A stretch of 12,974 nt of DNA, taken from Candidatus Latescibacterota bacterium. GTDB lineage: Bacteria; JAAXHH01; JABIQT01. Positions 1 to 6,196 of this stretch are shown here, one piece after another. The position numbers and the translations under genes are program-made. How positions within the stretch are numbered: the stretch's first letter is position 1; every line of letters starts with the position of its first letter. The stretch lies in contig JABIQT010000526.1 in NCBI GenBank assembly GCA_018667995.1, positions 1 through 12,974 on the forward strand, written 5' to 3'. The notes beneath the pieces were generated by a model that made no database searches, was not told the DNA's origin, and saw only the letters and a program-made list of their open reading frames with translations.

Positions 1-2
1 GT

Positions 3-683
3 ATTCAGCACCTTGATGCAAAAGAAATCCGCCAGGCGACGGACCAGGGGATCGGACTTACAGATCTGACAGAGTGGCTCGGGATCGACGCAGGACTGAC
101 CGAATGGTTCGACTTCAGATCAGGTGTAATTAACCAGAATCTGGCGGCGTTCCGGGACAAGGCATATGAGGGAGCCGGAGGCCGGCCGATTATGTTCGGA
201 AGCGATACCTTCCCACCGACATTTGCCCGATTGGTGGGCCATAGCTACAGAGACTCCATGAAATGGGCGGACTATACCAGCACATTGATATCACACGTGG
301 AAGTCTTTGTCCTCTCCACCTTCGCAACCTACGCCGATATGCTCTGTAAATGGACCGACGGACTCAAGGAAGAGGAGGCGTTGCGCTTCGTCTACAGGTT
401 GTTCGGATACGACCATATCCAGAACATGCCGGAGCGTCTGGACGCGTTCAGAATAGACGATCCCGATTGCGAAATCAATACTGAAGCACTATCGGACATT
501 GTAGAACTGGAGTTAAAGCGGGCACGGCTCTTCAACGACGGATCCATACCCTCCTATCCGGTTATTAAAGGCGCTGTATGGCCGACGCAAGTCATTCAGG
601 ATCTCGTTGACTCCGCTGAGAATATGGGCCACGAGGGGATTATCTTCCAAGGAACGGACGCGCTGGTTGCATACAAAGCCTGA
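3..683 (+). CDS. TIM-barrel glycosidase-like protein, C-terminal part (5' truncated by window edge)
   Basis: The reading frame is open from position 3, so the true start lies upstream of the window. An internal ATG at 192 is not a likely start because the upstream 63 codons read as ordinary protein. The visible 226 residues look like the last strands and helices of a beta/alpha barrel. The stretch around 192-260 (GSDTFPPTFARLVGHSYRD) resembles the segment in uncharacterised glycoside-hydrolase-like proteins that reads roughly 'F-PSLA-LVGQDY', and the C-terminal GHEGIIFQGTDAL resembles a closing barrel strand with a following helix. No catalytic acid can be assigned with confidence. The stop is 15 nt before the DUF3311 gene, so it is probably co-transcribed with the transporter downstream, which suggests a role in using an imported compound. 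The fold assignment is an inference from pattern; the product may simply be hypothetical. Confidence 0.6.
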   Translation: MQHLDAKEIRQATDQGIGLTDLTEWLGIDAGLTEWFDFRSGVINQNLAAFRDKAYEGAGGRPIMFGSDTFPPTFARLVGHSYRDSMKWADYTSTLISHVEVFVLSTFATYADMLCKWTDGLKEEEALRFVYRLFGYDHIQNMPERLDAFRIDDPDCEINTEALSDIVELELKRARLFNDGSIPSYPVIKGAVWPTQVIQDLVDSAENMGHEGIIFQGTDALVAYKA

Positions 684-698
684 CCTCTGGAGCGAGCG

Positions 699-923
699 AT
701 GAATAGATCTTCCCCATTGCGCCAGTCATGGATATGGCTCACCTACCTTGCTCTCTTTGGCCTGTCCATTCCCTGGTATCTGCCTTCGGACGCACCGCCC
801 ATTCTCTGGTTCGGGCTGCCACATTGGGTTGTTATTTCTTTAATCGCCACCTTTGTCATCGCCTGCTTCACAGCCATGATTATCTATCTATACTGGCCGA
901 ACGAAGATAAGGCGGGCGTATGA
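699..923 (+). CDS. DUF3311 small membrane protein
   Basis: This 74-aa protein has two predicted transmembrane segments (about residues 10-29 and 40-66) joined by a short Pro-rich loop (WYLPSDAPPILWFGLPHWV). This layout and the 'P-ILWFGLPHWV' core fit the DUF3311 family, small proteins commonly encoded directly before SSS-type sodium:solute symporters. A Shine-Dalgarno site GGAG at 689-692 lies 6 nt before the ATG. Its stop overlaps the start of the symporter gene (ATGA at 920-923), indicating translational coupling. By analogy with other small partners of SSS carriers (for example YhdT next to PanF), it may be an accessory subunit of the carrier, but no biochemical role is established. The family call is likely; the role is inferred from context. 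Confidence 0.8.
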   Translation: MNRSSPLRQSWIWLTYLALFGLSIPWYLPSDAPPILWFGLPHWVVISLIATFVIACFTAMIIYLYWPNEDKAGV

Positions 924-2428
924 GCGAGATGCCCTTCGGCCCCGGCGCCCTCCTGTTTATCGGCCTGTACCTGGCCGCTATGATAGGCACGGGGTACTGG
1001 GCGCAGCGCCAGAGAAAGGGAAACACCCTCAGTGATTTCTACCTGGCTGGCAAGGGCCTTGGTGGACTCGTACTGTTGCTCACACTGTATGCGACCCAGT
1101 ACAGTGGAAACACGCTTCTGGCATACCCTGGTGAATCATTCAGACTTGGTTTTCTCTGGATCATGAGTGTCGGTTTCATGATGTCCATAGTCGTAGTCTA
1201 TCTGTTGTTTGCACCGGACCTGCATCGCATCTCCAAGGAGCACCGTTTTGTAACTCCGGGCGATTGGATTGACCATCGATTCGGCTCCCCTTCACTGACC
1301 CTGGTTGCGAGCATACTTTTCGTAGTGGCCATATCCAATTATTTACTCGCCCAGCTTATGGCCATGGGACATGTGGTCTCTGGTCTCTCCGGAAACAGCG
1401 TACCCTTCTGGGCAGGCGTGATTGTGCTGGGCCTGATCATCATCGTTTACGAAACCATGGGAGGTATGCAGGCTGTTGCCTGGACAGATACCGTTCAGGG
1501 AATTATCCTCATTGTCGGATTGACAGGACTTCTCATCGCGGTGATACCCGGTCCCGAGAGAATGACTGAAGTATCCGAGTGGATTATCTCCAACATGCCC
1601 TCCAAAGCGTCTGTACCGAGCGGTGGCGCCATTCGTACATGGATCAGCACCATAATCCTCGTAGGCTTTGGGGCGGCGGTCTATCCGCAGGCAATCCAGC
1701 GAATATTTGCGGCACGGAGTAGCAGGGCACTTCAACGGTCTCTGGGGGTCATGGCATTCATGCCCTTGATTACCATGCTGGCCGTCTTCTTTGTCGGTAT
1801 TATCGGCATACCCCAACTATCGGCCATGGAACATTTGACACCTGACCAGGTAATGCCCATTCTGCTACGACAGTGGGCCCTTGAGTCTACCTGGATGTAT
1901 ATCATGACTGTTTTAGTGGTCACTGGTGTGCTGGCGGCCGTCATGTCTACAGCGGACTCAGTTCTACTGAGCCTTTCGTCCATTCTGGCAAAGGATATAC
2001 TCGGTAAGGGGTGGATGTCTAATGTAGCAGAGGAGCGGCTCACAAGAATCGGTAAGCGAATCTCATGGGGTATTATGGGTATACTGATGATGATAGCCCT
2101 TGTACCACGGCTCTCTCTTTGGGGCTTGATAGAACTGAAGATGGAAATTTTGGTACAAACAGCACCGTTATTCATCCTCGGAATAATCTGGTCCCGGTTT
2201 AGCGGTCGGGCCGCAATGGCTGGACTTGTGACCGGTACACTGGTGGCTTCAGCGCTGACGCTATCCGGTTTTGGCAAAGTTTGGGGATGGCATGCTGGGG
2301 TGCTGGGACTTGCCTGCAATGTGGTCATCTGCTTCCTGGTGACTCAGTTGATCCCTGACACCAGGCCATTCGATCAAGAAGAGACCAAGCCTATCGGACA
2401 TCCGCAGCAAATCGCGAACGTCCGATAG
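920..2428 (+). CDS. Sodium:solute symporter family (SSS) transporter
   Basis: This 502-aa polytopic membrane protein has about 13 hydrophobic segments. Family marks are the first helices with GTGYWAQRQRKGNTLSDFYLAG (about residues 23-44), the TM1-like YSGNTLLAYPG with its unwound-helix glycines, and the conserved late-core motif GVLAAVMSTADSVLLSLSS (about residues 337-355), whose Ser/Thr residues contribute to the sodium site in this family. It should couple inward sodium movement to uptake of an organic solute. The combination with DUF3311 recalls MctP/PanF-type carriers of monocarboxylates or pantothenate, but the substrate cannot be read from the sequence. The start ATG overlaps the stop of the DUF3311 gene, with a weak AAGG at 909-912, so translation is probably coupled. 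The C-terminal tail (about 20 residues) is hydrophilic. Confidence 0.9.
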   Translation: MSEMPFGPGALLFIGLYLAAMIGTGYWAQRQRKGNTLSDFYLAGKGLGGLVLLLTLYATQYSGNTLLAYPGESFRLGFLWIMSVGFMMSIVVVYLLFAPDLHRISKEHRFVTPGDWIDHRFGSPSLTLVASILFVVAISNYLLAQLMAMGHVVSGLSGNSVPFWAGVIVLGLIIIVYETMGGMQAVAWTDTVQGIILIVGLTGLLIAVIPGPERMTEVSEWIISNMPSKASVPSGGAIRTWISTIILVGFGAAVYPQAIQRIFAARSSRALQRSLGVMAFMPLITMLAVFFVGIIGIPQLSAMEHLTPDQVMPILLRQWALESTWMYIMTVLVVTGVLAAVMSTADSVLLSLSSILAKDILGKGWMSNVAEERLTRIGKRISWGIMGILMMIALVPRLSLWGLIELKMEILVQTAPLFILGIIWSRFSGRAAMAGLVTGTLVASALTLSGFGKVWGWHAGVLGLACNVVICFLVTQLIPDTRPFDQEETKPIGHPQQIANVR

Positions 2429-2476
2429 GCCAACGTTGTTTATAGGGCATCCCACGTATATTCTGGAGGTGTTCAG

Positions 2477-2504
2477 TTGACGGTAATCGACATGAAAATA
2501 AACA
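2477..2504 (+). promoter_or_regulatory. Possible sigma70-like promoter for thyA-folA
   Basis: TTGACG at 2477-2482, a 16-nt spacer and TAAACA at 2499-2504 form a partial match to a housekeeping promoter in the 98-bp gap between the symporter stop and thyA. The -35 matches 5 of 6 positions and the -10 only 3 of 6. The predicted transcript would start about 15 nt before the thyA ATG, so the fit is marginal. The thyA Shine-Dalgarno AGGAG is at 2516-2520, 6 nt before the start. Read-through from the symporter operon is the alternative. Confidence 0.25.
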
Positions 2505-2526
2505 CAGTCAAAGTAGGAGAGCAGCA

Positions 2527-3399
2527 ATGAAGGCATATCTCGACATTGTGTCTCACATCCTCGAGAAGGGCTTGCGAAAGGAAGATCGTACGGGCACCGG
2601 CAATACTGCGGTAGCGGGAATGATGTTTCATCACGACATGGGAGAGGGATTTCCACTCTTAACCACCAAAAAGGTACCATTCCGGCTTATCGCCTCTGAG
2701 CTCGAATTCTTCATCAAAGGGATCACCGACAAGCAGTGGTTGATCGACCGCAAGAACCATATATGGGATGAATGGTGCAACCCCTTGAAGGTACCGTACG
2801 GCCACGATGAAATCACCAAACGCAAAATGATGGAAGAAAGAGATCTCGGCCCCATTTACGGATTCCAGTGGCGGCATTTCGGTGCACCGTACCGAGATAC
2901 TGACAGCGACTATGACGGTCAAGGTGTAGATCAGCTAAAGAACGTGGTTACGGCACTGGAGCAGGATCCTACCTCACGCAGGATGCTAGTCTCGGCCTGG
3001 AACCCGGTCGCACAGGACAGAATGGCGCTGCCGCCTTGCCATTACGGGTTCCAAATCACCGTGATTGGCAACAAACTCAATCTGCTCTGGAATCAACGTT
3101 CTGTGGATACCATGCTTGGCCTGCCATTTAATATTGCCAGCTATGGGCTGCTTCTCCACCTTCTGGCCAGAGAGAGCGGGTTTGAGGAAGGCCAGCTCAT
3201 AGGTTTTCTGGGAGATGTACACATTTATGACAATCATGTGAAAGGTGCGCGGCAGCAGCTGGAACGGGATCCCTCCAAATATCCGCTCCCCCACTTAGAG
3301 ACTACTGATTTTGAATCCATATTCAACTGGACATACACGCAGACAAAAGTGCGGAATTATCAATCCCACCCATCCATCAAATTCGACATAGCGGTGTGA
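2527..3399 (+). CDS. thyA: Thymidylate synthase ThyA
   Basis: This cytosolic enzyme converts dUMP and 5,10-methylene-tetrahydrofolate to dTMP and dihydrofolate. The 290-aa protein shows the family signatures in order: DRTGTG near residue 21 (phosphate-binding Arg), FPLLTTKK, IWDEW, the DLGPIYGFQWR segment, SRRMLVSAWNP, and the active-site Cys171 in LPPCHYGFQ (equivalent to Cys146 of E. coli). The nucleotide-binding QRSVDTMLGLPFNIASY follows, then HIYDNHV. It is about 26 residues longer than E. coli ThyA (264 aa). The extra residues lie mainly between IWDEW and DLGPIYG and around the YRDTDSDYDGQG segment, the region where family lengths normally vary. The start ATG has AGGAG 6 nt upstream. The stop TGA is embedded in the coupling region with folA, whose product recycles the dihydrofolate that ThyA releases. 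Confidence 0.98.
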   Translation: MKAYLDIVSHILEKGLRKEDRTGTGNTAVAGMMFHHDMGEGFPLLTTKKVPFRLIASELEFFIKGITDKQWLIDRKNHIWDEWCNPLKVPYGHDEITKRKMMEERDLGPIYGFQWRHFGAPYRDTDSDYDGQGVDQLKNVVTALEQDPTSRRMLVSAWNPVAQDRMALPPCHYGFQITVIGNKLNLLWNQRSVDTMLGLPFNIASYGLLLHLLARESGFEEGQLIGFLGDVHIYDNHVKGARQQLERDPSKYPLPHLETTDFESIFNWTYTQTKVRNYQSHPSIKFDIAV

Positions 3400-3401
3400 A
3401 G

Positions 3402-3893
3402 ATGATCTCTATGATTGCGGCCATGACCGCAGACCGTGTGCTTGGCAACGAGAATCAACTGCCGTGGCATGTTCCGGCGGATCAGAAGAACTTTAAGAAG
3501 GTCACTACGGGACATGTGGTTGTCATGGGCAGGAAGACATTCGATTCCATGGGGCGACCCTTGCCAAAGCGTCGAAATATTGTGGTGAGCCGATCGATGA
3601 AGGCCAAAGAAAATGTGGAGGTATATGGAAATATTGAGACAGCTCTGGAACGCGCGGGCGAACAGGGCGACGATGTATTCATCATTGGCGGCGCTCAGAT
3701 ATATGAGCAGTGCCTCGCCTACGCGGATACCATGCATCTGTCCTACATCAATGGATCCTATCCCGGAGACGCATTCTTCCCTGAATTTGAGGAATCAGAC
3801 TGGGAGGTAATCGAGGACGAGGACTACGAGGCATACACCTACCGAGTATATCGCAGAATTTCTCGTGCTAATCCAGCCGTGCGATCGCAATAG
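3402..3893 (+). CDS. folA: Dihydrofolate reductase FolA
   Basis: This enzyme reduces dihydrofolate to tetrahydrofolate with NADPH, regenerating the cofactor consumed by ThyA next door. With the ATG at 3402 the product has 163 aa and begins MISMIAAMTADRVLG, aligning residue for residue with E. coli FolA. Trp22 and the catalytic acid Asp27 (PWHVPAD) fall at identical numbers, which is why I prefer this start over the GTG at 3396 that overlaps the thyA stop as GTGA. Other motifs are VVMGRKTFDSMGRPLPKRRNIVVS (NADPH-binding region) and FIIGGAQIYEQ with the conserved Gly-Gly pair. No good Shine-Dalgarno precedes either start, so translation is likely coupled to thyA. The last 55 bp overlap the end of the convergent kinase gene on the other strand, and the C-terminal tail (ISRANPAVRSQ) is a short extension beyond the core fold. 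Confidence 0.97.
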   Translation: MISMIAAMTADRVLGNENQLPWHVPADQKNFKKVTTGHVVVMGRKTFDSMGRPLPKRRNIVVSRSMKAKENVEVYGNIETALERAGEQGDDVFIIGGAQIYEQCLAYADTMHLSYINGSYPGDAFFPEFEESDWEVIEDEDYEAYTYRVYRRISRANPAVRSQ

Positions 3894-4762
3894 CTCGAAT
3901 TGCCGAAGAGCCATACATGAATCATATAGGTGTTCAACCAGTAATATAGACGTCTCAGTTTGTACCCGGGTCGCCCAGGATATCTGGCGTTGTAGATTTC
4001 GTAGAAAGCAGGTCCAACGGTCTCAAACACTTCCAAATATGCCAATTCCAATTCTACGTCCGTAAACTTGGCGGCACTGGGGTCCACCAACCCAGAAAGG
4101 TGCCACCGTCCCCCGCGCTCCTCAACAATGATGTTTCCTGCCCAGATATCACCATGTGTCAAGGTGGGATTGCCCTGGTCCACGAAGACCTCACCGGCAG
4201 ATGACAATGCCTCGTCGATGTCCTCGAGAACCTCTTCAGACAGCCTTCCCTGCATATGCTCCCGCATCGACAACAGTTCAGGTACCATAACATCCGACCA
4301 AAGAAGAACCCCTTCCTCATCTATCCTGCCAAAATGAGGTCGCGTTAGGCCGTGCTGATTCACCAGGACCTCAGCCAGTTCGCGATCGATCGCAGTTCGG
4401 TCGCTGATCGCTGTCCGGGCATTCGACAGGTTCACGCCTGGAAGAGTCTCCAGAAGCAGGTAACTGAAGGGTGTATCATCATCTCCGTAACCTGTATCGT
4501 AGGTTTCAGGGACCGGTAGGTTTGTTCGGTTTCGGAGATAGTCGAGGCGACGGTGCTCACTCTTCAGTACGGAACTATCACGCTCCCTATTCATTTTGAT
4601 CACTGTTGAATTGGGTGACCGATCAAAATCCAACCGGAAGACTGTATTGATCATACCCCCATCCAGGGGCGCTATGCTTTCGCATCTTACATTATTCTTG
4701 AGCCATCTTTTCAAAACAAGTTCGGCCTGCTGGATGTCCAGACTCAGGTTATTTGAGAGCAT
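3839..4762 (-). CDS. Fructosamine-kinase-like phosphotransferase
   Basis: This 307-aa protein has the protein-kinase-like fold of the aminoglycoside phosphotransferase/fructosamine kinase group. Visible marks are a Gly-rich N-lobe loop (LDGGMINTVFRL, residues 33-44), the ATP-contacting Lys56 with Glu69, the catalytic loop HGDIWAGN (His203, Asp205, Asn210) and the metal-binding VDPSA (Asp227). The C-terminal layout is typical of fructosamine-3-kinases: acidic segment, aromatic-rich YEIYNARYPG, RRLYYWLN and WLFGNSSY. Fructosamine kinases phosphorylate ketoamine adducts on glycated lysines so that they decompose and free the protein; other small-molecule kinases share the fold. It starts 3 nt after the stop of the upstream hydrolase gene with no clear Shine-Dalgarno, so coupled translation is likely. 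Its 3' end overlaps folA by 55 bp. Kinase fold is near certain; the fructosamine substrate is likely but unproven. Confidence 0.85.
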   Translation of the reverse strand: MLSNNLSLDIQQAELVLKRWLKNNVRCESIAPLDGGMINTVFRLDFDRSPNSTVIKMNRERDSSVLKSEHRRLDYLRNRTNLPVPETYDTGYGDDDTPFSYLLLETLPGVNLSNARTAISDRTAIDRELAEVLVNQHGLTRPHFGRIDEEGVLLWSDVMVPELLSMREHMQGRLSEEVLEDIDEALSSAGEVFVDQGNPTLTHGDIWAGNIIVEERGGRWHLSGLVDPSAAKFTDVELELAYLEVFETVGPAFYEIYNARYPGRPGYKLRRLYYWLNTYMIHVWLFGNSSYCDRTAGLAREILRYTR

Positions 4763-4765
4763 GTG

Positions 4766-5539
4766 TCATTCTATTTCAGCCGTTACTGGAAAGTGATCGG
4801 AAGGGTATCGTCCGTCCTCATTGAGATGGTCAATGTGCGCGCCATGGATCCTCCAATGCGGTGAAACGAGAATGGCGTCAATTCGGCCCCCGTCCTCGGT
4901 GCCAGAGAATTCATGAAAAGTGCCTCCGGCACCTTCTTGCCGATACGCAGTCCTCAACACATCCCGTAGTCCAATCTCGTCCGTCGTGAGCCGCATAAAA
5001 GCGGGGTTATCGGATTCCACATTAAAGTCGCCGGTGACGACAACCGGTTCGTCATGGTGGCAGCGCCCCTTGATCTGGTCCAACAGAAGAACCCCACTCT
5101 TCTCGCGCGCAGTCTGCGAAGCGTGATCCCAATGCACGTTGAAGACATAGAAACAGCGATTCAGCGCAAGATCCGAGAAACGCGCCCATGTGCAGATGCG
5201 GGGCAAGGTATTACCCCAGGACTTGGAACCTGGAAGGTCCGGGGTATCGGAAAACCAGAAATTGCCATCCGCGAGGCAGCTCACCCTACCGCGATGGTAC
5301 ATTATGCAGGCGTGTTCACCGGACCTAATGCCATCGTCTCTGCCGACCCCTACCACGCCATAGTCAGGCAAACCTTCCGTAAGGAAGTCCATCTGATACC
5401 GCAATGCCTCCTGTAGCCCGACCACGGTGGGACCGTAGGAACGGATGACGTCCGCCACCAATTCTCTTCGATTCGTCCAGACATTTTCGCCGTCTTGGGC
5501 ATCTCCGTATCTTATATTGAACGTCATTATCTGAATCAT
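4766..5539 (-). CDS. Endonuclease/exonuclease/phosphatase (EEP) family hydrolase
   Basis: This 257-aa protein carries all core motifs of the EEP (DNase I/APE1/sphingomyelinase-like) metal-dependent phosphodiesterase fold. These are FNIR with Asn8, GLQEAL with metal-ligand Glu44, NVHWDH with His136 and His139, GDFNVE with Asp171 and Asn173, RIDAILVS with Asp221, and SDHFPV with Asp248 and catalytic His249. The sequence resembles the small stand-alone EEP proteins of unknown substrate rather than the DNA-repair enzymes ExoIII or APE1. I see no signal peptide, so a cytosolic location is likely. It is the promoter-proximal member of a two-gene operon with the fructosamine-kinase-like gene. Two in-frame starts exist (Met1 at 5539 and Met5 at 5527); the first has a purine-rich GAGAGAA upstream. 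Substrate could be a nucleic acid, a phosphoinositide-like or a nucleotide phosphodiester. Confidence 0.9.
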   Translation of the reverse strand: MIQIMTFNIRYGDAQDGENVWTNRRELVADVIRSYGPTVVGLQEALRYQMDFLTEGLPDYGVVGVGRDDGIRSGEHACIMYHRGRVSCLADGNFWFSDTPDLPGSKSWGNTLPRICTWARFSDLALNRCFYVFNVHWDHASQTAREKSGVLLLDQIKGRCHHDEPVVVTGDFNVESDNPAFMRLTTDEIGLRDVLRTAYRQEGAGGTFHEFSGTEDGGRIDAILVSPHWRIHGAHIDHLNEDGRYPSDHFPVTAEIE

Positions 5540-5735
5540 CTGGTATTCTCTCTGCTCATGGTTTCGGCAACCTGAATTGCGATATCAATCACAGTCAGAT
5601 TTCCCTACTGACTTCGCTCTTGCTGATTTTTATGGTGCCCCGCAGGACTATAGCCACCGGAGTTCTCTGAGATGATATGCCCGACGTCTCCAACTGGTGG
5701 TCTCTGTTAAGATCCTTAAGCAACTAGACTCTGAT
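5540..5735. other. Intergenic stretch with nothing recognised
   Basis: These 196 bp lie between the EEP gene and the small minus-strand ORF. I see no convincing ORF, RNA gene or strong terminator. A short symmetric element TTAAGATCCTTAAG sits near 5707-5720. The stretch probably carries the 5' leader of the EEP-kinase operon, but no clear promoter boxes stand out. Confidence 0.4.
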
Positions 5736-5921
5736 TCACGGGATTTCATCTAACCTGTAACGGCCTTCACCCATCAGGATCAGGAAACTCTCCGGTAGCA
5801 AATCGGTCACATTCATTGGCTGTTTCTGTTCGAATGGCTCGCCACTGCATATATCCTTGATGCGTAGAAAAAGACCCACTACATGCCCTGGGAATGGGGC
5901 ATTACGCCAGGCAATCTCCAC
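5736..5921 (-). CDS. Small hypothetical protein, 61 aa
   Basis: I do not recognise this protein. It begins at a GTG (5921-5919) and reads VEIAWRNAPFPGHVVGLFLRI, then KDICSGEPFEQKQ, then MNVTDLLPESFLILMGEGRY and RLDEIP before TGA. Composition is that of a real small globular protein: mixed hydrophobic and charged residues, two Pro/Gly turns, one Trp and one Cys. The frame is open for 14 more codons upstream (to a TAG at 5964-5966) but contains no ATG, GTG or TTG there. A purine-rich AGGAAAAGG (plus-strand 5934-5942) precedes the GTG by 12 nt, and a promoter-like TTGATT-N17-TATTTA lies just upstream on the same strand (plus-strand 5949-5977). It points towards the EEP hydrolase gene 196 bp downstream and away from the aor operon. 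It could be a genuine short gene or the remnant of a longer one. Confidence 0.5.
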   Translation of the reverse strand: MEIAWRNAPFPGHVVGLFLRIKDICSGEPFEQKQPMNVTDLLPESFLILMGEGRYRLDEIP

Positions 5922-5952
5922 CGTCTTGTCTATCCTTTTCCTCGTTACTAAA

Positions 5953-5980
5953 TACTTGACACCCTATCAACAATCAAGTA
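5953..5980. repeat. Inverted repeat TACTTGA-N14-TCAAGTA over the aor promoter
   Basis: TACTTGA (5953-5959) and TCAAGTA (5974-5980) are perfect 7-bp inverted arms separated by 14 nt, with their centres about two helical turns (21 bp) apart, a spacing typical of dimeric regulator sites. The arms overlap the -35 and -10 of the plus-strand promoter candidate and also lie within the minus-strand promoter candidate (TTGATT at 5977-5972, TATTTA at 5954-5949). Binding here could control both directions. No known regulator consensus is recognised. Confidence 0.4.
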
Positions 5981-5984
5981 GACT
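5956..5984 (+). promoter_or_regulatory. Candidate sigma70-like promoter of the aor operon
   Basis: TTGACA at 5956-5961 is a perfect -35 box, followed by an ideal 17-nt spacer and TAGACT at 5979-5984 (4 of 6 matches to TATAAT). It is the best promoter-like pair upstream of aorA on this strand. It predicts a transcript start near 5990 and an untranslated leader of about 200 nt before aorA. The -35 and -10 boxes overlap the two arms of an inverted repeat (5953-5980), which could be an operator. The call rests on consensus match only. Confidence 0.45.
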
Positions 5985-6006
5985 CTTTTCATATTTTCAC
6001 ATAAAC

Positions 6007-6163
6007 GGCCATCGTCCCCGGTGGCCTGCGTATTGTCAAAATCAAGTTTGTTTCTCGAACCTAATAATGTACCACTTCTCTGATGGCCGGAACTGGCCAC
6101 GAACTTGTGGTACTATCGTAATATTCGATGCCAGCCCCAGAAACGGAAATATCAATTTGGGGC
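6007..6163 (+). promoter_or_regulatory. Inverted-repeat-rich leader of the aor operon
   Basis: Three potential hairpins lie between the promoter candidate and aorA. The first is GGCCA (6007-6011) with TGGCC (6022-6026). The second is a nested, nearly concentric pair: outer GTACCAC (6069-6075) with GTGGTAC (6107-6113), inner TGGCC (6084-6088) with GGCCA (6095-6099). The third is GCCCCA (6134-6139) with TGGGGC (6158-6163), ending 23 nt before the ribosome site. The same GGCCA/TGGCC arms occur in hairpins one and two, so alternative pairings are possible. A cis-regulatory RNA or a protein-bound site is plausible. It does not obviously match the molybdenum-cofactor riboswitch as I remember it. 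Confidence 0.35.
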
Positions 6164-6186
6164 CCAGCACTACTATTACCAAGGAC

Positions 6187-6191
6187 GGAGG
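6187..6191 (+). promoter_or_regulatory. Shine-Dalgarno site that fixes the aorA start
   Basis: GGAGG lies 5 nt before the ATG at 6197. It decides against the in-frame ATG at 6128, which has no ribosome site and would add 23 residues (PAPETEISIWGPALLLPRTE...) before the conserved ferredoxin start. Confidence 0.85.
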
Positions 6192-6196
6192 ATAGT

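Noticed and set aside
1343-2680. Three long minus-strand frames opposite the symporter gene and thyA start
   Set aside because: They mirror the codon pattern of real plus-strand genes, have odd His/Cys/Arg-rich composition, and lack ribosome sites.
6033-6045. FNR-like site TTGTC-AAA-ATCAA upstream of the oxygen-sensitive enzyme
   Set aside because: The half-sites are 3 nt apart instead of the 4 needed for FNR, and one half deviates. A second look-alike, TTGAC-N5-ATCAA at 5956-5970, has 5 nt. Neither fits.
5857-6195. 112-codon plus-strand frame before aorA
   Set aside because: It overlaps the better minus-strand ORF, runs through the promoter and hairpin region, lacks a ribosome site, and its composition (Arg/Thr/Ser-rich, irregular) does not look like protein.
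6128-6196. Upstream in-frame start for aorA
   Set aside because: There is no ribosome site; the ATG at 6197 has GGAGG at 5 nt and begins where ferredoxin homology begins.
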